Source of the DNA: Clostridiales bacterium UBA4706 | GTDB taxonomy: Bacteria; Bacillota; Clostridia; Oscillospirales; Oscillospiraceae | Direction: 5' to 3' | Assembly: GCA_002404605.1 (NCBI GenBank) | Contig: DHKA01000044.1 | Location: 1-29,109 of the forward strand | Length of the DNA: 29,109 nucleotides | The notes under the pieces: model-generated | Told to the model about the DNA's origin: nothing | Database searches by the model: none | The model's input: only the letters and a program-made list of their open reading frames with translations | Shown here: positions 1 through 9,516 of the stretch, piece by piece | How the letters are laid out: each line of letters begins with the position of its first letter | Position numbering within the stretch: position 1 is the first letter of the stretch | Translations under genes and position numbers: made by a program

Positions 1-136
1 CCCCGCCGTAGCGCGTGGCGAAAAAGGCCGCGTTTTTGCAAAAGCCCGGCTTGACCGCGACGAGGATGGAAAGTCCGTTCGGAAGAACTTCTTCATAAAG
101 CGTTTCGCCGAGATTCGGATATTCGTGCTTGTTCAT
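1..136 (-). CDS. yfmH: M16 family peptidase-like protein YfmH, N-terminal part (cut by window edge)
   Basis: Only the first 45 codons are present; the gene continues past the left edge. The start ATG overlaps the stop of the upstream yfmF gene (ATGA), so the two are translationally coupled. The N-terminus contains LPNGLSILVAVKPGFCKNA followed by FFATRYGG, the usual opening strand of an M16 (insulinase-like) fold. In this family the zinc motif HxxEH lies a few residues further on, outside the window. In Bacillus subtilis the paired M16 proteins YmfF/YmfH (also written YfmF/YfmH) are needed for 5-aminopentanol modification of elongation factor EF-P. That role is inferred here from family and pairing only. 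Confidence 0.8.
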   Translation of the reverse strand, partial: MNKHEYPNLGETLYEEVLPNGLSILVAVKPGFCKNAAFFATRYGG

Positions 137-1422
137 TCGGTCTCGGCCTCCTCTCCGCGGAGAAAGTATACGGCGTCCAGCTCCACGCCGCGCGCGATGG
201 CTGCCACGTCCTCGGCCGTGACGATCTCGGCAAGCGCCGCGATATCGTCGGGCGAAGCATCCGTCCCCTGCACGGTCTCTCGCAGATAGAAGTCCGCGAG
301 ATAGTACGGGCTGTCCGCGCCGGTGCGAAGATCGTTCGCCACGCTGCGCCGCGCCGCGGCGAGCTCGGCCTCCGAGATATCGCCCGCGCGCACCGCGTCG
401 AGCTGGGCGAGGATTTCCTTGAGCGCTTCGTCGTACTTATCCACTTCGATGCCGGAGAGCACCGCCATGATGCCCTTGAGCGTATCGGTGCTCGAAAAGG
501 CGTAATAGCAGAGCGAGAGCTTTTCGCGGACATTCTGAAAGAGCTTCGAGGTGACGCCCGCGCCGTACACGGCGTTGAACACGGCGAGCTTTGCCGGGTC
601 GGGATCGTCCATGCACTCGCCGAGCCGGAAGCCGGCGGCGAGCACGCCCTGCGAGATCTCGTCCTCCTCGGTAAAGTACCGGGGCTTTTCCTCCACGGCA
701 TTCATGCGGATATCGGTGCCGAGATCGAGATCGATCTCGCCGCGCGGCAGCAGCGCGAACGCTTCGCGCAGCATAGCCGCCACTTCCTTTCCCGGGCGGC
801 TGCCGCAGTAGAAAAACTCCATGGGGGAGACAGTCAGAAGTTCCTTATAGTGCTTTGTGAGTTTCACATAGTGGATGCTCTCGGCCTCGTCCGCCGTGCC
901 GTAAGCGCCGGTCGCATAGTCCTCATAGGCGCATATGTTCTCCCGCAGGCGTTGGAAAGCCCAGCTGCGCTTGTCGTTTTTTACGCGCTCGATGCGCTCA
1001 ACGAGCTGTTCGCGCTCGGAATCGACATATGCGGGCAAGAACAGCCCGCCGCGCGTCGCCGGGGAGAGCCACAGCTTGCCGAGCAGGGATACGACCTCGC
1101 CGAGCACGTCCGTCTCTCCGGGGAGATATGCGTCCTCGGCAAAGCCCGCATAGAAGCCGACGGCCTGAATTTCGCCGAGCTTCCGCACCGATGGCTCGAT
1201 CTCCGCGCCATAGAGCGCGTCGAGCCGCTCGGAAATGCGGCGCATATCCGGCAGCGACTTTGTGCCGCGCCGCAGCACATACGGCAGCACGGCATTTTCC
1301 GCCGCCGTTTCGCGGTGCAGCTGTGTGAGAAGATAGGCGGTCATGCAGCCGGTTTTGAATTTGTCGGTCTGCACCGCCGTCAGCGATACGCAGGGGAACA
1401 GCTCTTCGCGGAAGTATTCCAT
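133..1422 (-). CDS. yfmF: M16 peptidase-like protein YfmF (EF-P modification-associated)
   Basis: A 429-residue protein, normal length for YfmF. I see no HxxEH zinc motif in its N-terminal half, where the segment around AYLLTQLHRETAAENAVLP would hold it in active members. This fits the family view that YfmF is the catalytically silent partner of YfmH. The M16 middle part (YCGSRPGKEVAAML) and the C-terminal inactive-domain signature (FNAVYGAGVTSKLFQNVREK) are clear. The stop overlaps the yfmH start. The ATG at 1422 is preceded by an AGAGGTG ribosome binding site, with an extended -10 promoter about 37 bases upstream. The link to EF-P modification follows from B. subtilis genetics; a general role in protein turnover is the alternative. 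Confidence 0.82.
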   Translation of the reverse strand: MEYFREELFPCVSLTAVQTDKFKTGCMTAYLLTQLHRETAAENAVLPYVLRRGTKSLPDMRRISERLDALYGAEIEPSVRKLGEIQAVGFYAGFAEDAYLPGETDVLGEVVSLLGKLWLSPATRGGLFLPAYVDSEREQLVERIERVKNDKRSWAFQRLRENICAYEDYATGAYGTADEAESIHYVKLTKHYKELLTVSPMEFFYCGSRPGKEVAAMLREAFALLPRGEIDLDLGTDIRMNAVEEKPRYFTEEDEISQGVLAAGFRLGECMDDPDPAKLAVFNAVYGAGVTSKLFQNVREKLSLCYYAFSSTDTLKGIMAVLSGIEVDKYDEALKEILAQLDAVRAGDISEAELAAARRSVANDLRTGADSPYYLADFYLRETVQGTDASPDDIAALAEIVTAEDVAAIARGVELDAVYFLRGEEAETE

Positions 1423-1458
1423 ACGGTCACACCTCTTTTCCTTTGAATATACGAAAGT

Positions 1459-1467
1459 AGTATATCA
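1459..1467 (-). promoter_or_regulatory. Extended -10 promoter of yfmF-yfmH
   Basis: On the minus strand the sequence reads TGATATACT, an extended -10 element (TGn followed by TATACT). It lies 37-45 bases upstream of the yfmF ATG. No convincing -35 box is found at 16-18 bp, which is common for extended -10 promoters. The gap between the large glucan-synthase gene (ending at 1509) and yfmF shows no terminator hairpin, so read-through may also contribute. Confidence 0.45.
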
Positions 1468-1508
1468 CGTTTTTCCCCTCGTTCATAGCGCAAATGTGAA
1501 TTTTTTCC

Positions 1509-4500
1509 TCAAGGCTCCGCGCCGTACAGCCCGCGCAGCAGCCGGAGATACCAGCCCGCCGCGCCCGTATACCAGCTCCAGCCCGCGCGTCCTTCCTTTC
1601 CGGGCGCATACGCGATATCCGCCGAAAGGACGAACGGCTCCGCGCCGTATCCGTCTGCGGCGAGCGAGAGCGCCATATCCTCCGCGAGTGCCGCCGCTTC
1701 CTCCCGCCGTCCGGCGCGATGCAGTGCCAGCGCGAGCCACACCGCCGCATGGGTATACTGCCCGCCGTTTTCACGAAAGCCCGGCCCGTAGGTCGAAACA
1801 TACCCCGGCGCGCGCTCTTCCGGCAGAAACGACGGAGCGTAGATGCGGATAAGCCGTTTCTCCCTGTCCCAGAGCGCATCGAGCGCCGCGGTGAGCGCCG
1901 TCTGCACGCGATCTCTGTCGGCATAGGGCGAAAAGGCGGCGAAGCTCTGCGCCACGGAGTCGATGCGGCACGCCGCCGCGCCGGATGCTCCGAGCGGCGT
2001 GCCGTCGGCATAGTATCCGCGCAGATAGTGGTCTACGTCCCACGCCTCGTTCGCCGCCGCGCCGAGCGCAGCCGCGGCTGTCTCGTAGCGATCCGCGCCC
2101 GATTCTCCAAGTCTCGTTAGCAGAGCGGAAAAATCGTGGAACACGCCGGAGGCGAACCATGTGAGCCACACGCTCTCTGCGCTCTCACCCATGGCGTCAA
2201 AGCCGTCGTTCCAGTCGCCGCCGCCCATCCGCAGCAGGCGGTGCTCTCCGACACCGCGCCGGAGAACGAGCGCCGCGGCGCGGTGGCAGTGGTCGAGCAC
2301 CGTGCCGCTCTCGCCGGAGAGCGCGGGCGTTTCGTACCGGCTGTGCTCGCCGCGCGCGAGCGGCGGCGAGGCGATATACGGCGCGGCCTCGGCGCAGAGA
2401 CTCTCGTCGCCGGTCGCGCGCACATATTCGCACACCGCCCACGGCAGCCAGAGAAGATCGTCGCTGCAGTCGGTGCGCACGCCCTTGTCCGTTTCGCCGC
2501 CGGTCGGATGATACCAGTGCTGCACGTCGCCCTCCGCGTACTGGTGGGCGCAGCACGCGAGAATGTGCGCTCTTGCGCCTGCGGCGTCGATGGGCAGGAG
2601 ATTGATGCGGTCCTGCAGCTGATCCCGGAAGCCGACCGCGCCGCCGCTCTGGTAGAGACTTCCTCTGCCCAGCACGCGGCAGCAGAGCGCGGCATACGCG
2701 CTCCACGGCGCGAGGTGCCGCACGCACTCAGGCATGGCGGCGGAATATTTTTCACGCCGCACGCGATGCGCCCACCACGCCTTCGTCTTTGTCAGCTCTT
2801 CCCTGGCCCGCGCGATATCGAGCAGCGCGGGGACATCCGCCGTGCCGAGCAGCAGTACCGCCTCTTTTTCCAGCCGGAACGTCCCGGCCAGCGCCGGGAA
2901 GCCGCGGCGGAGCGTGCCGGAGCCTTCGCCGCAGAGAAAGCGCGCGTTCGTCCCGGCCGAGACCCACGGCGCGCTGCACCGCAGCGTCACGCGCACATCC
3001 TTATACGGACAACGCGGGTTTTCCGCGCGAAGGGCACTGCCGTCGCGCCAAACGGACGCGGAAGCCGCGTCCTCCCTCTCCGGCGCGAGCTGCACGGGCG
3101 CGAAATACGAGACCTCGCACGGTGCGCCGCTCTCGAGCAGGAGCACGCGCACCGGCGTATCCGGCACGATAAACGCCGTGACCGAAACGCGGTTCCCGCC
3201 GGTATCTCTCTCCCAGCGGGCATAGCCGAAGCCGAACGTTACGCTGCACGCGCCGCCATCCGAAAAGAGGCTTTCTGCGCCGTGCTCCGTTTCGATCCAC
3301 AGCCGTTCCGCGCCCGCCGCGGCGAGCGCGTCGCCCGACCACGGGACGACGGGACATTCCCGGGCGTTTTCCAGCCAGAGCGCTGCCGGGCCGCTGTCCG
3401 CCGCGGCGCAGCCGAGACCGCCGCCATAGAGCATATTGCCCCACGCGCGCGGCGGCACCGGCGGCGTTTGAAAGCTCACTTCCCCGTCGTCGGTATAGGA
3501 CACCGGCGGCGTACCGGTATCCTCCTGCGCCGCCGGGGGAAGACGGAGCGAGCGTGCCCGCCCCGCCGGGAGGGACGTCCCCGCCGCGTCGCCGAAAAGG
3601 GCGGCAGCAGCGAGAAGCGCCTCGCGCTCGCCGCGGGAGGCAAAGTACACCCCGCCCGGCAGAGAAAGCGTTTCGGAAAGACGCATCGCCTCGAGCGCCG
3701 TTTCGATCGCCGCGCGCTGCTCGTTCCGGTAGTCTCCGGCGGGCGCGGTGAGGAACACGAGATCGTACTCCACGCCGCACGCGCCGAGCAGCGCGTGCCG
3801 CCGGAGTTCCCGGAGCGCAGTCTCCGTGCCGTTTTCCCCGCCGTCGAACACCATGACGGGGAGATCGCCGGAGATGCCGAGCCGCCAGAGCGCGTCCCGC
3901 GTCCCGCCCGGCAGGGCGCGCCCTTCGGCACAGAGCGGCGGGAACGTGAGCGCGCGGAGATATTCCATGGCCGCGGCGCTCTCGCCGCTCTCCATGCCCC
4001 AGACCGCAGCGGCGGCGTCCGCCATGGCAAAGCCGGAGGTCTCCCGCAGCATCTCCCGCGCGCCGAGCGCGGCGGTATCCGCGTCTCCGGCGACGCAGAG
4101 CGCGAGCGCGATTTCGCACGCGCTCCCCTCCGGAAGCGGCAGGCGCGCGGCGATATACGGCTCATTCTGCCAGCCCGTATTTTCCCGGAACTCCCCCGCG
4201 CCGGAGCGGGCGGGGAACTGCCGGAAGTCGGAGGAAAACTCCGCCTCTTGCGAGCAGGCAAGCGCGAGATACTGCGCGCTCTGCTTTCCCCGCGGCGCGC
4301 GGTACACGATGAGCACGCCGTCCTTCACCGTCGTGCAAAGCCCCAGCCGGGCAAACGCCGGGTGCGCGGCATAGTCCCGCGTATCCAGCAGCACCGGCTC
4401 AAAGCCGAAGATGACCGCGTCCGGCGCGGCGCTCCCGGAGCGCAGGCGCAGCCGTCGCAGCTCGCCCGGATACGCGCGCGAAACGACGCAGCGCATCTCC

Positions 4501-7500
4501 CAGAGAAGCTCCCCGCTCTGCCCCGACAGGCACGCTTCTCCGGATATAAAGCGCCAGCGCAGCGCGCTCTTCTCCCACGGCTTTGGCAAAAGCGGCCGCC
4601 GGACGCCGCCGGTCTCGGCCCAGAGCATGATGCCGGGCGCGTCCTCCCACGGCGTGCGGGCGCTCCGGTACGGGATAAGTGCGCCGCAAGAGGCGCGGGA
4701 CATACCGTTCGCCGTCACGAGCAGCCGGTACGCGCCGTTCGAGAGCGCCGCGCCGTCCGGGAAGAAGGGGTCCGCCCCCTCGCCGGTCCGGGGCGCGGCG
4801 TTCCCGGCGCGTTCCGCTCTTCCCCCGCCCGCCGGCTCGCGGCGCAGGAGCTTTCCACCCATGGGGATCTTTTCCTGCAAAAGCCCCGTGTACGCGGCCA
4901 TCGCCGGATCGCTTAAAAACCACCGGCGCAGCACGCCGCCGCACAGCGCGTTTGCGATCGCGCAAAGGCTCATGCCGAGATGGTGCGCCATCACACACCG
5001 GACGCAGACCGGCCCGCCGCCGGTGCGCGAGGATGTGAAATCGACCGCCTCCCATAATCCGTAAGGGCCGGAGAGTCCGGTCTCTGTCATGCGCCGGAGA
5101 TTTTCCACCGCCGCGTGCGGCGCGGCGCAGAGCGCAAGATAACTGCTGTAGGGCGATACGACGTTCTCGCCGTTCCCGCCGCGGCAGAGCGCGAGAGGTG
5201 CGCAGCCGTGCGCCTTATAGCGGTAATGGTCCGTGGCGTCAAAGGCGTAAAAGGCGCTCTCGGAAATGCCCCAGAGCTTTTTCGCGCCGAACGTGCGCCG
5301 CCGCTGGACGTATACGGCAAAGCGGGCGCTCTCCCAAAGATGCGAGCCGCGGTACAGCGGCAGGAAAAGCTCCGGCATCAGATATTCAAAGAGACTTCCC
5401 GACCAGCTCACCATGCCGCGCCGCCCCCGACAGCCCACCTGCGCGCGGCTGAGCTGCCGCCAATGGCGGTGTTCGATCTGCCCGGAGGCGATGGTGAAAT
5501 ACGCCGTCAGGCGCTCCTCGCTCTCCAGAAGATCGTACCAGCTCTGCGCCGGGGCGCTCGCGCCGGGCAGAAGGCCGATGCGGAAAAGCCGCCGTTTCTC
5601 ATCGTAGAGCGCATGAAAGTCCATCGCCGCGGCGATCTCTCCCGCCCGCTTTGCGAGAACGGGCGCGCCGTGCGCGGCAAAGCCCGCGGCGCAGGCGGTG
5701 AGCGCGGCGGCCAGATTGCCGCTGTCTACGGTCGAGACATACGCCGGATCGAGCGGCGCGAGCGTTTTCGTATCGTACCAGTTATAAAGATGCCCTTTCC
5801 ACCTGGGCAGGCGCTCGACCGTATCGAGGATGTTTTCGCAGAGCGTGAGCGCCTCGGTCTCCGACGCGATGCCAAGCTCGAGCGCCGAGAGCGCGCCCGC
5901 GAGCGCCATGGCGATGTTCGTCGGGCTCGTCCGGTCCGCGCCCGACGCCGGGGGCGAGAGCTGCACGTTGTCCGGCGGCAGATGATGCGACGCCGCCGTG
6001 CAGTTTTCGCGGAAGTACCGCCAGATCTCCGCGGCACGCCGCAGAAGGAATTCCCGCTCCCCGCCGTCGAGCGGCTTCTCCTTCTTCTCTCTTCCGAGCC
6101 GGTGGGCGATAAGCGGCGTGAAGATCCAGCAGATGGCCGCAGCCCGTCCCGCGAACGTCTGCGAAAAGGCGAGCAGCAGCCCGGAAAAGTATACGACCGG
6201 CCACATCGCGGCGAACGTACCGGCAAGATCGGCGCTGCGGCGCTCGCTCTGCTCGGCGGTCTGCCACTGGAGAAGCCGCCGGTGCGAAACAAGCATCCTC
6301 CAGAGCGCGAGGACGATCGCGGAAACGCTGGTCCACGCCTCCGCCGCGAGAAAGAGCATATGCGTGAAAACGCGCGTCAGCTCGCCGCCGAGACCGTGCA
6401 GCACGGCGCTTTTGTAGCGCACCTCCCGCCCGTCGCGGAAGAGGACGCCGAAACAGTAGCGGAGCACCGGCAGAAAGAGGACGAACAGCGCGCAGAGCGC
6501 GGGCAGGCGCGTCACGGCGTTCGGAAAGAGAAACCATGCGCCGAACGATACGAACAGGCCCACCGGCAGCAGCGCGCGCCGGAGGGAATCGAAAAGCCGC
6601 CAGCGCTCGATGGGCGGGAGCGCTTTTCCCCGCCGGAAAAGCCACGGCAGATTCTGCACGTCGCCGCGCATCCAGCGGTGCGCGCGGGCATAATAGCTCA
6701 CCGCGCCGGAGGGGAAGCCGTCGGTCAGCTCCACGTCACTCACATATCCGCCGCGGAGAAACGCCCCTTCGAGCGCGTCGTGGCTCAATACGCGCCCTTC
6801 GGGGATACGCTCGCCGAGACACGCGAGATACGCCCCCACATGGATGAGACCCTTCCCGGCAAAGCCGCCGCTTTGAAAGGCGTCCATATACACTTCCCCG
6901 GCGTCCGAGCCGTAAGGGTCGCCGCCGCCCGCGGGGGCAAAGAGGCGCGTGCAGTCGTTCCGGTACGCGCTCTCAAGCGACACGGCGACGCGCGGATGCA
7001 GCACGCCGTGGCCGCGGAAAACGATTCCCCTCTTCGGATCGACCGCCGGGCGGTTGAGCGGGTGGAGCGCCGCACCGATGAGTTCTCTGGCGCTCTCCGG
7101 TTCGAGACGCGTATCGGCGTCAAGCGTGAGGATATAGCGCGTGCCGCGCAGCGCCTTTGCGTCCCCGGCACGGACGCAAAGAGTCGTGTTCTCCCCGGCG
7201 AGCAGACGGCACAGCTCCAACACCGCGCCGCGCTTTCGCTCCCAGGGGGCAAATTTCCCGCTGTCATGGCTGTAGAGCCGGTCGCGGGTAAAGAGATAAA
7301 AGCCCCCGCCGCAGCGAGCGTTGAGCGTCTCGGTCTTGGCGGCAGCAGCGTCGAGCAGGGCGCGGTCGGCGTGCGAGAGCGTTTCGCCGCTCTCCGGCAG
7401 ATCGCACAAAAGGCCGAAGAGAAGATTTTCCCCGCAGCTGCGGGAGGCCGCACAAAATTCCTCAAGCCGCCGGAGCGCGCCATCTGCGGCCTTCTCTCCC

Positions 7501-8537
7501 GTGAGCAATACCGACAGCACGCAGACCGTCTTTCCCTCGGTCGGAACGCCGTCTTTCAGAGAGAGCCGCGGCAGACGGCGCGGCGGCACGGCGCGGAGCA
7601 GCACGCGGTCCAAAAGCCCCTTTACCAGTTCCGAGACCGGCAGCAGCGCCAGCACTCCCGTGAGGACGCTTTTTGTCCACAGCGCGCTCGCCGCGGAGAG
7701 AGCGAGCGTGAAGAGGACGTTTGCGAGAATGTACGCCGCGCCGTCTCTCCTCGGCACGCCCGTGCCGAGAGGATTTTCATAGAGCCAGTAGCCGATATGA
7801 CGCCGCCGAACGCCCTCGGCGTGCTCGGCAAGGCGAAGCGCCTCTTCCGCAACACGCGCCTCGCTCTTATTTTTCCGCCGTGAAAGCGTTTCGACGCGTG
7901 CGCGGTAATCCCGGCGGCTGCGCTCGTCCATGCGCGGGTACACCCCCGCCGGGTCGCGCCGGAGGATGTGCTCCACGGCGTCGGCCTCTTCCAGCACCGC
8001 GTCCAAATCGAGCGAGGCGATGTGCCGCAGCGCCGTGAAGTATACGGCGGCCGCCGCGCCGGACGGCGTATCGCCCCGGTAGAGCTGCGCAAGCCGGACG
8101 AGGACCGCCGCGCGCAGCGACGCGCCGAGAAGGGCCAGCTCGCGCCCGGTGAGCGGCGTTTTCCGCTGGAAGCCTTCGAGAAACACGGCGATCCTCTCTT
8201 CGTCCACGCGCCCGCCTCCGGAGGCGAGCAGCACCCGGCAGAGCGCGGGGACGAGCGCTCCCTCGCACGTGGTGCGGAGCCGCCCGGCGGCATGGAACGC
8301 GGCGAGCGCGGCATTTGCCTCCCGCTCGCACAGCCAGAGATTGTCGAGCAGCCAGCGCGCGCCGCCGTCGGGTGCGGACGCATCCAGCCGCCGGCGCTTT
8401 TCGCGCAGAGCACGCAGCGCGTGCCGGATCTGATCCTCCGCCACGGTGCGCGGCACAACGCCCGTCACGGGCATCGTGCGCGCCGTGCTCTCGGCATAAT
8501 GCGCCAGCTCTTCGAGCGCTATCACGACCGTTTCCAT
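1509..8537 (-). CDS. Cyclic beta-1,2-glucan synthase-type protein (GT84 plus GH94)
   Basis: A 2342-residue membrane enzyme. I chose the ATG at 8537 because GGAGG lies 8 bases before it; an in-frame ATG 18 codons upstream lacks this. Order of parts: helical N-terminus; membrane helices near residues 280-320; a GT84 glycosyltransferase with LTLDADTRLEPESA near 470 and the QxxRW-like RAHRWMRGDVQNLPW near 620; more helices near 660-800; the middle transglycosylation-like domain with WYDTKTLAPLDPAYVSTVDSG near 930 and GMVSWSGSLFEYLMPELF; and a C-terminal GH94 phosphorylase-like domain with VGFRDQLQDRINLL near 1970 and GGDWNDGFD near 2105, where DWND holds the family's acid residue. NdvB-type enzymes make cyclic beta-1,2-glucan from UDP-glucose; this protein is several hundred residues shorter than proteobacterial NdvB (about 2800). 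Product identity and cyclisation are inferred. Confidence 0.85.
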   Translation of the reverse strand: METVVIALEELAHYAESTARTMPVTGVVPRTVAEDQIRHALRALREKRRRLDASAPDGGARWLLDNLWLCEREANAALAAFHAAGRLRTTCEGALVPALCRVLLASGGGRVDEERIAVFLEGFQRKTPLTGRELALLGASLRAAVLVRLAQLYRGDTPSGAAAAVYFTALRHIASLDLDAVLEEADAVEHILRRDPAGVYPRMDERSRRDYRARVETLSRRKNKSEARVAEEALRLAEHAEGVRRRHIGYWLYENPLGTGVPRRDGAAYILANVLFTLALSAASALWTKSVLTGVLALLPVSELVKGLLDRVLLRAVPPRRLPRLSLKDGVPTEGKTVCVLSVLLTGEKAADGALRRLEEFCAASRSCGENLLFGLLCDLPESGETLSHADRALLDAAAAKTETLNARCGGGFYLFTRDRLYSHDSGKFAPWERKRGAVLELCRLLAGENTTLCVRAGDAKALRGTRYILTLDADTRLEPESARELIGAALHPLNRPAVDPKRGIVFRGHGVLHPRVAVSLESAYRNDCTRLFAPAGGGDPYGSDAGEVYMDAFQSGGFAGKGLIHVGAYLACLGERIPEGRVLSHDALEGAFLRGGYVSDVELTDGFPSGAVSYYARAHRWMRGDVQNLPWLFRRGKALPPIERWRLFDSLRRALLPVGLFVSFGAWFLFPNAVTRLPALCALFVLFLPVLRYCFGVLFRDGREVRYKSAVLHGLGGELTRVFTHMLFLAAEAWTSVSAIVLALWRMLVSHRRLLQWQTAEQSERRSADLAGTFAAMWPVVYFSGLLLAFSQTFAGRAAAICWIFTPLIAHRLGREKKEKPLDGGEREFLLRRAAEIWRYFRENCTAASHHLPPDNVQLSPPASGADRTSPTNIAMALAGALSALELGIASETEALTLCENILDTVERLPRWKGHLYNWYDTKTLAPLDPAYVSTVDSGNLAAALTACAAGFAAHGAPVLAKRAGEIAAAMDFHALYDEKRRLFRIGLLPGASAPAQSWYDLLESEERLTAYFTIASGQIEHRHWRQLSRAQVGCRGRRGMVSWSGSLFEYLMPELFLPLYRGSHLWESARFAVYVQRRRTFGAKKLWGISESAFYAFDATDHYRYKAHGCAPLALCRGGNGENVVSPYSSYLALCAAPHAAVENLRRMTETGLSGPYGLWEAVDFTSSRTGGGPVCVRCVMAHHLGMSLCAIANALCGGVLRRWFLSDPAMAAYTGLLQEKIPMGGKLLRREPAGGGRAERAGNAAPRTGEGADPFFPDGAALSNGAYRLLVTANGMSRASCGALIPYRSARTPWEDAPGIMLWAETGGVRRPLLPKPWEKSALRWRFISGEACLSGQSGELLWEMRCVVSRAYPGELRRLRLRSGSAAPDAVIFGFEPVLLDTRDYAAHPAFARLGLCTTVKDGVLIVYRAPRGKQSAQYLALACSQEAEFSSDFRQFPARSGAGEFRENTGWQNEPYIAARLPLPEGSACEIALALCVAGDADTAALGAREMLRETSGFAMADAAAAVWGMESGESAAAMEYLRALTFPPLCAEGRALPGGTRDALWRLGISGDLPVMVFDGGENGTETALRELRRHALLGACGVEYDLVFLTAPAGDYRNEQRAAIETALEAMRLSETLSLPGGVYFASRGEREALLAAAALFGDAAGTSLPAGRARSLRLPPAAQEDTGTPPVSYTDDGEVSFQTPPVPPRAWGNMLYGGGLGCAAADSGPAALWLENARECPVVPWSGDALAAAGAERLWIETEHGAESLFSDGGACSVTFGFGYARWERDTGGNRVSVTAFIVPDTPVRVLLLESGAPCEVSYFAPVQLAPEREDAASASVWRDGSALRAENPRCPYKDVRVTLRCSAPWVSAGTNARFLCGEGSGTLRRGFPALAGTFRLEKEAVLLLGTADVPALLDIARAREELTKTKAWWAHRVRREKYSAAMPECVRHLAPWSAYAALCCRVLGRGSLYQSGGAVGFRDQLQDRINLLPIDAAGARAHILACCAHQYAEGDVQHWYHPTGGETDKGVRTDCSDDLLWLPWAVCEYVRATGDESLCAEAAPYIASPPLARGEHSRYETPALSGESGTVLDHCHRAAALVLRRGVGEHRLLRMGGGDWNDGFDAMGESAESVWLTWFASGVFHDFSALLTRLGESGADRYETAAAALGAAANEAWDVDHYLRGYYADGTPLGASGAAACRIDSVAQSFAAFSPYADRDRVQTALTAALDALWDREKRLIRIYAPSFLPEERAPGYVSTYGPGFRENGGQYTHAAVWLALALHRAGRREEAAALAEDMALSLAADGYGAEPFVLSADIAYAPGKEGRAGWSWYTGAAGWYLRLLRGLYGAEP

Positions 8538-8698
8538 AGTTTCCGCCTCCAATGCATGTTTCAAAGCATATTTATGGAACATTTTCCCCAAATATCCGGC
8601 GCGATATGCGCGCGGCGGACAATGGCGCTTACGGAAACGGAAAAATCGTAGTATTTTTAAATTATGATAGAATACAGAAAGCGAAAGGACGTACCGCC

Positions 8699-9070
8699 GT
8701 GAAGGAATTCAGAGAGATCTGCGACCTTGTCAACCACGTATCCCAGATCCCCGTCCGGTATTTTACGCAGGACCGGAAGATGATCTTCTCCTGCCCGCGC
8801 CTCAAGCGGGAGGAGGATTTTCTCCAGACTGACACCGATCTCGTCGCGCTGATGATCTTGCTGTCGCTGCTCGTGATACTGCTGCTCAACCGCATGGGAT
8901 ATTCGAGTGAAGCGGACGAGGGCGAATTTCTCTCGCTGCTCGGTCCGTCCGGCTGCGGCAAATCCACGATGCTGCGCATCATCTGCGGGCTGGAATCGTA
9001 TCAGCCCGGCGACACCGTGTATGTATCGGTGCGTCCGTCGAGCCTCATTTGCTACGGCAGGGAGGAATAA
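8699..9070 (+). pseudogene. Mosaic remnant: regulator start, membrane helix and two ends of an ABC ATPase in one frame
   Basis: An open frame of 123 codons with GTG start and a GAAAGGA ribosome binding site, but it is not a coherent protein. Residues 1-46 ([21 protein letters not shown]) look like the start of an AraC-type regulator. Residues 47-68 form one hydrophobic helix ([18 protein letters not shown]), like the last helix of a permease. Residues 73-97 contain [20 protein letters not shown], the Walker A region of a sugar/polyamine ABC ATPase. Residues 98-123 ([14 protein letters not shown]) match the C-terminal TOBE part of such an ATPase. Signature and Walker B regions are missing. Two or three in-frame deletions in a regulator-permease-ATPase operon would give this. 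A chimeric assembly is the alternative. The 160 bases between this frame and the glucan-synthase start hold no clear promoter. Confidence 0.7.
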
Positions 9071-9073
9071 CGC

Positions 9074-9196
9074 ATGCAACAGCTTTCAAAAACAAAATAC
9101 TGGAACACCTGGACCGCGGAGAGCCCGGCAAACTATGTCTTTCTCCCCGCCGGGTTCCAGATCGCCTTCGGCGCCTTCAGCACGAAGACCTGCTAA
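9074..9196 (+). pseudogene. N-terminal fragment of an unrecognised gene
   Basis: A 40-codon frame beginning MQQLSKTKYWNTWTAESPA with GGAGG 8 bases before the ATG, overlapping the end of the mosaic ATPase remnant. It stops at the point where IS110-related sequence begins. The real ribosome binding site and tight spacing to the ATPase remnant suggest the true start of the next gene in a lost transport operon. The piece at 9515-9799 may be its other end. I do not recognise the family; a carbohydrate-active protein would fit the ATPase context but is a guess. Confidence 0.5.
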
Positions 9197-9309
9197 GAAA
9201 AGTCAAGTAGAAATTTCAAGGTAATGTGGTGCGCAAAAAGACCGCACCAAACCAAGCCGCTTAGCGCCTCAAAAATGAAACGGCGGCCAGCCAATGTTGT
9301 ATGGCAAGA

Positions 9310-9516
9310 TCAGGCGGTGTGTTCCAGCGACTCCAGATAGGCTTTCACAGTGGCGTAGTAGATCCGCAGAAACTTGTTGGCGGAGACCATCATGTAGACG
9401 CGGTATGGCGTGCCCTCGGCGCGTTTCTTGTCCATGAATAGGTAGACCGGTTCATCCAATGGCGACCTCTGCAAATAGACACGCATAACAAGGAATAGCG
9501 TCCGGCGTCTGCGCAT
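9310..9516 (-). mobile_element. IS110-family transposase remnant (C-terminal end only)
   Basis: On the minus strand the frame encodes DKKRAEGTPYRVYMMVSAN then KFLRIYYATVKAYLE, the typical end of an IS110/IS116/IS902-type transposase. The rest of the enzyme, including the N-terminal DEDD domain and the upstream part of the Tnp_20 domain, is absent, so the element is dead. The element probably reaches to about 9197 on the left, the non-coding tail beyond the transposase stop, which includes a small hairpin GGTGCG/CGCACC near 9227-9247. The right junction is somewhere in 9480-9515. The 320 bases from 9197 to 9515 hold nothing else that I recognise. Confidence 0.75.

Noticed and set aside
2136..4916. 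Open frame of 926 codons on the plus strand opposite the glucan synthase
   Set aside because: Arginine/alanine-rich antisense shadow in a GC-rich gene, with no domain and no ribosome binding site.
5115..7883. Open frame of 922 codons on the plus strand opposite the glucan synthase
   Set aside because: Same cause; its translation shows no recognisable family and the minus-strand gene has clear motifs throughout.
8538..8591. Earlier ATG for the glucan synthase at 8591
   Set aside because: No ribosome binding site there, while the ATG at 8537 has GGAGG at ideal spacing.
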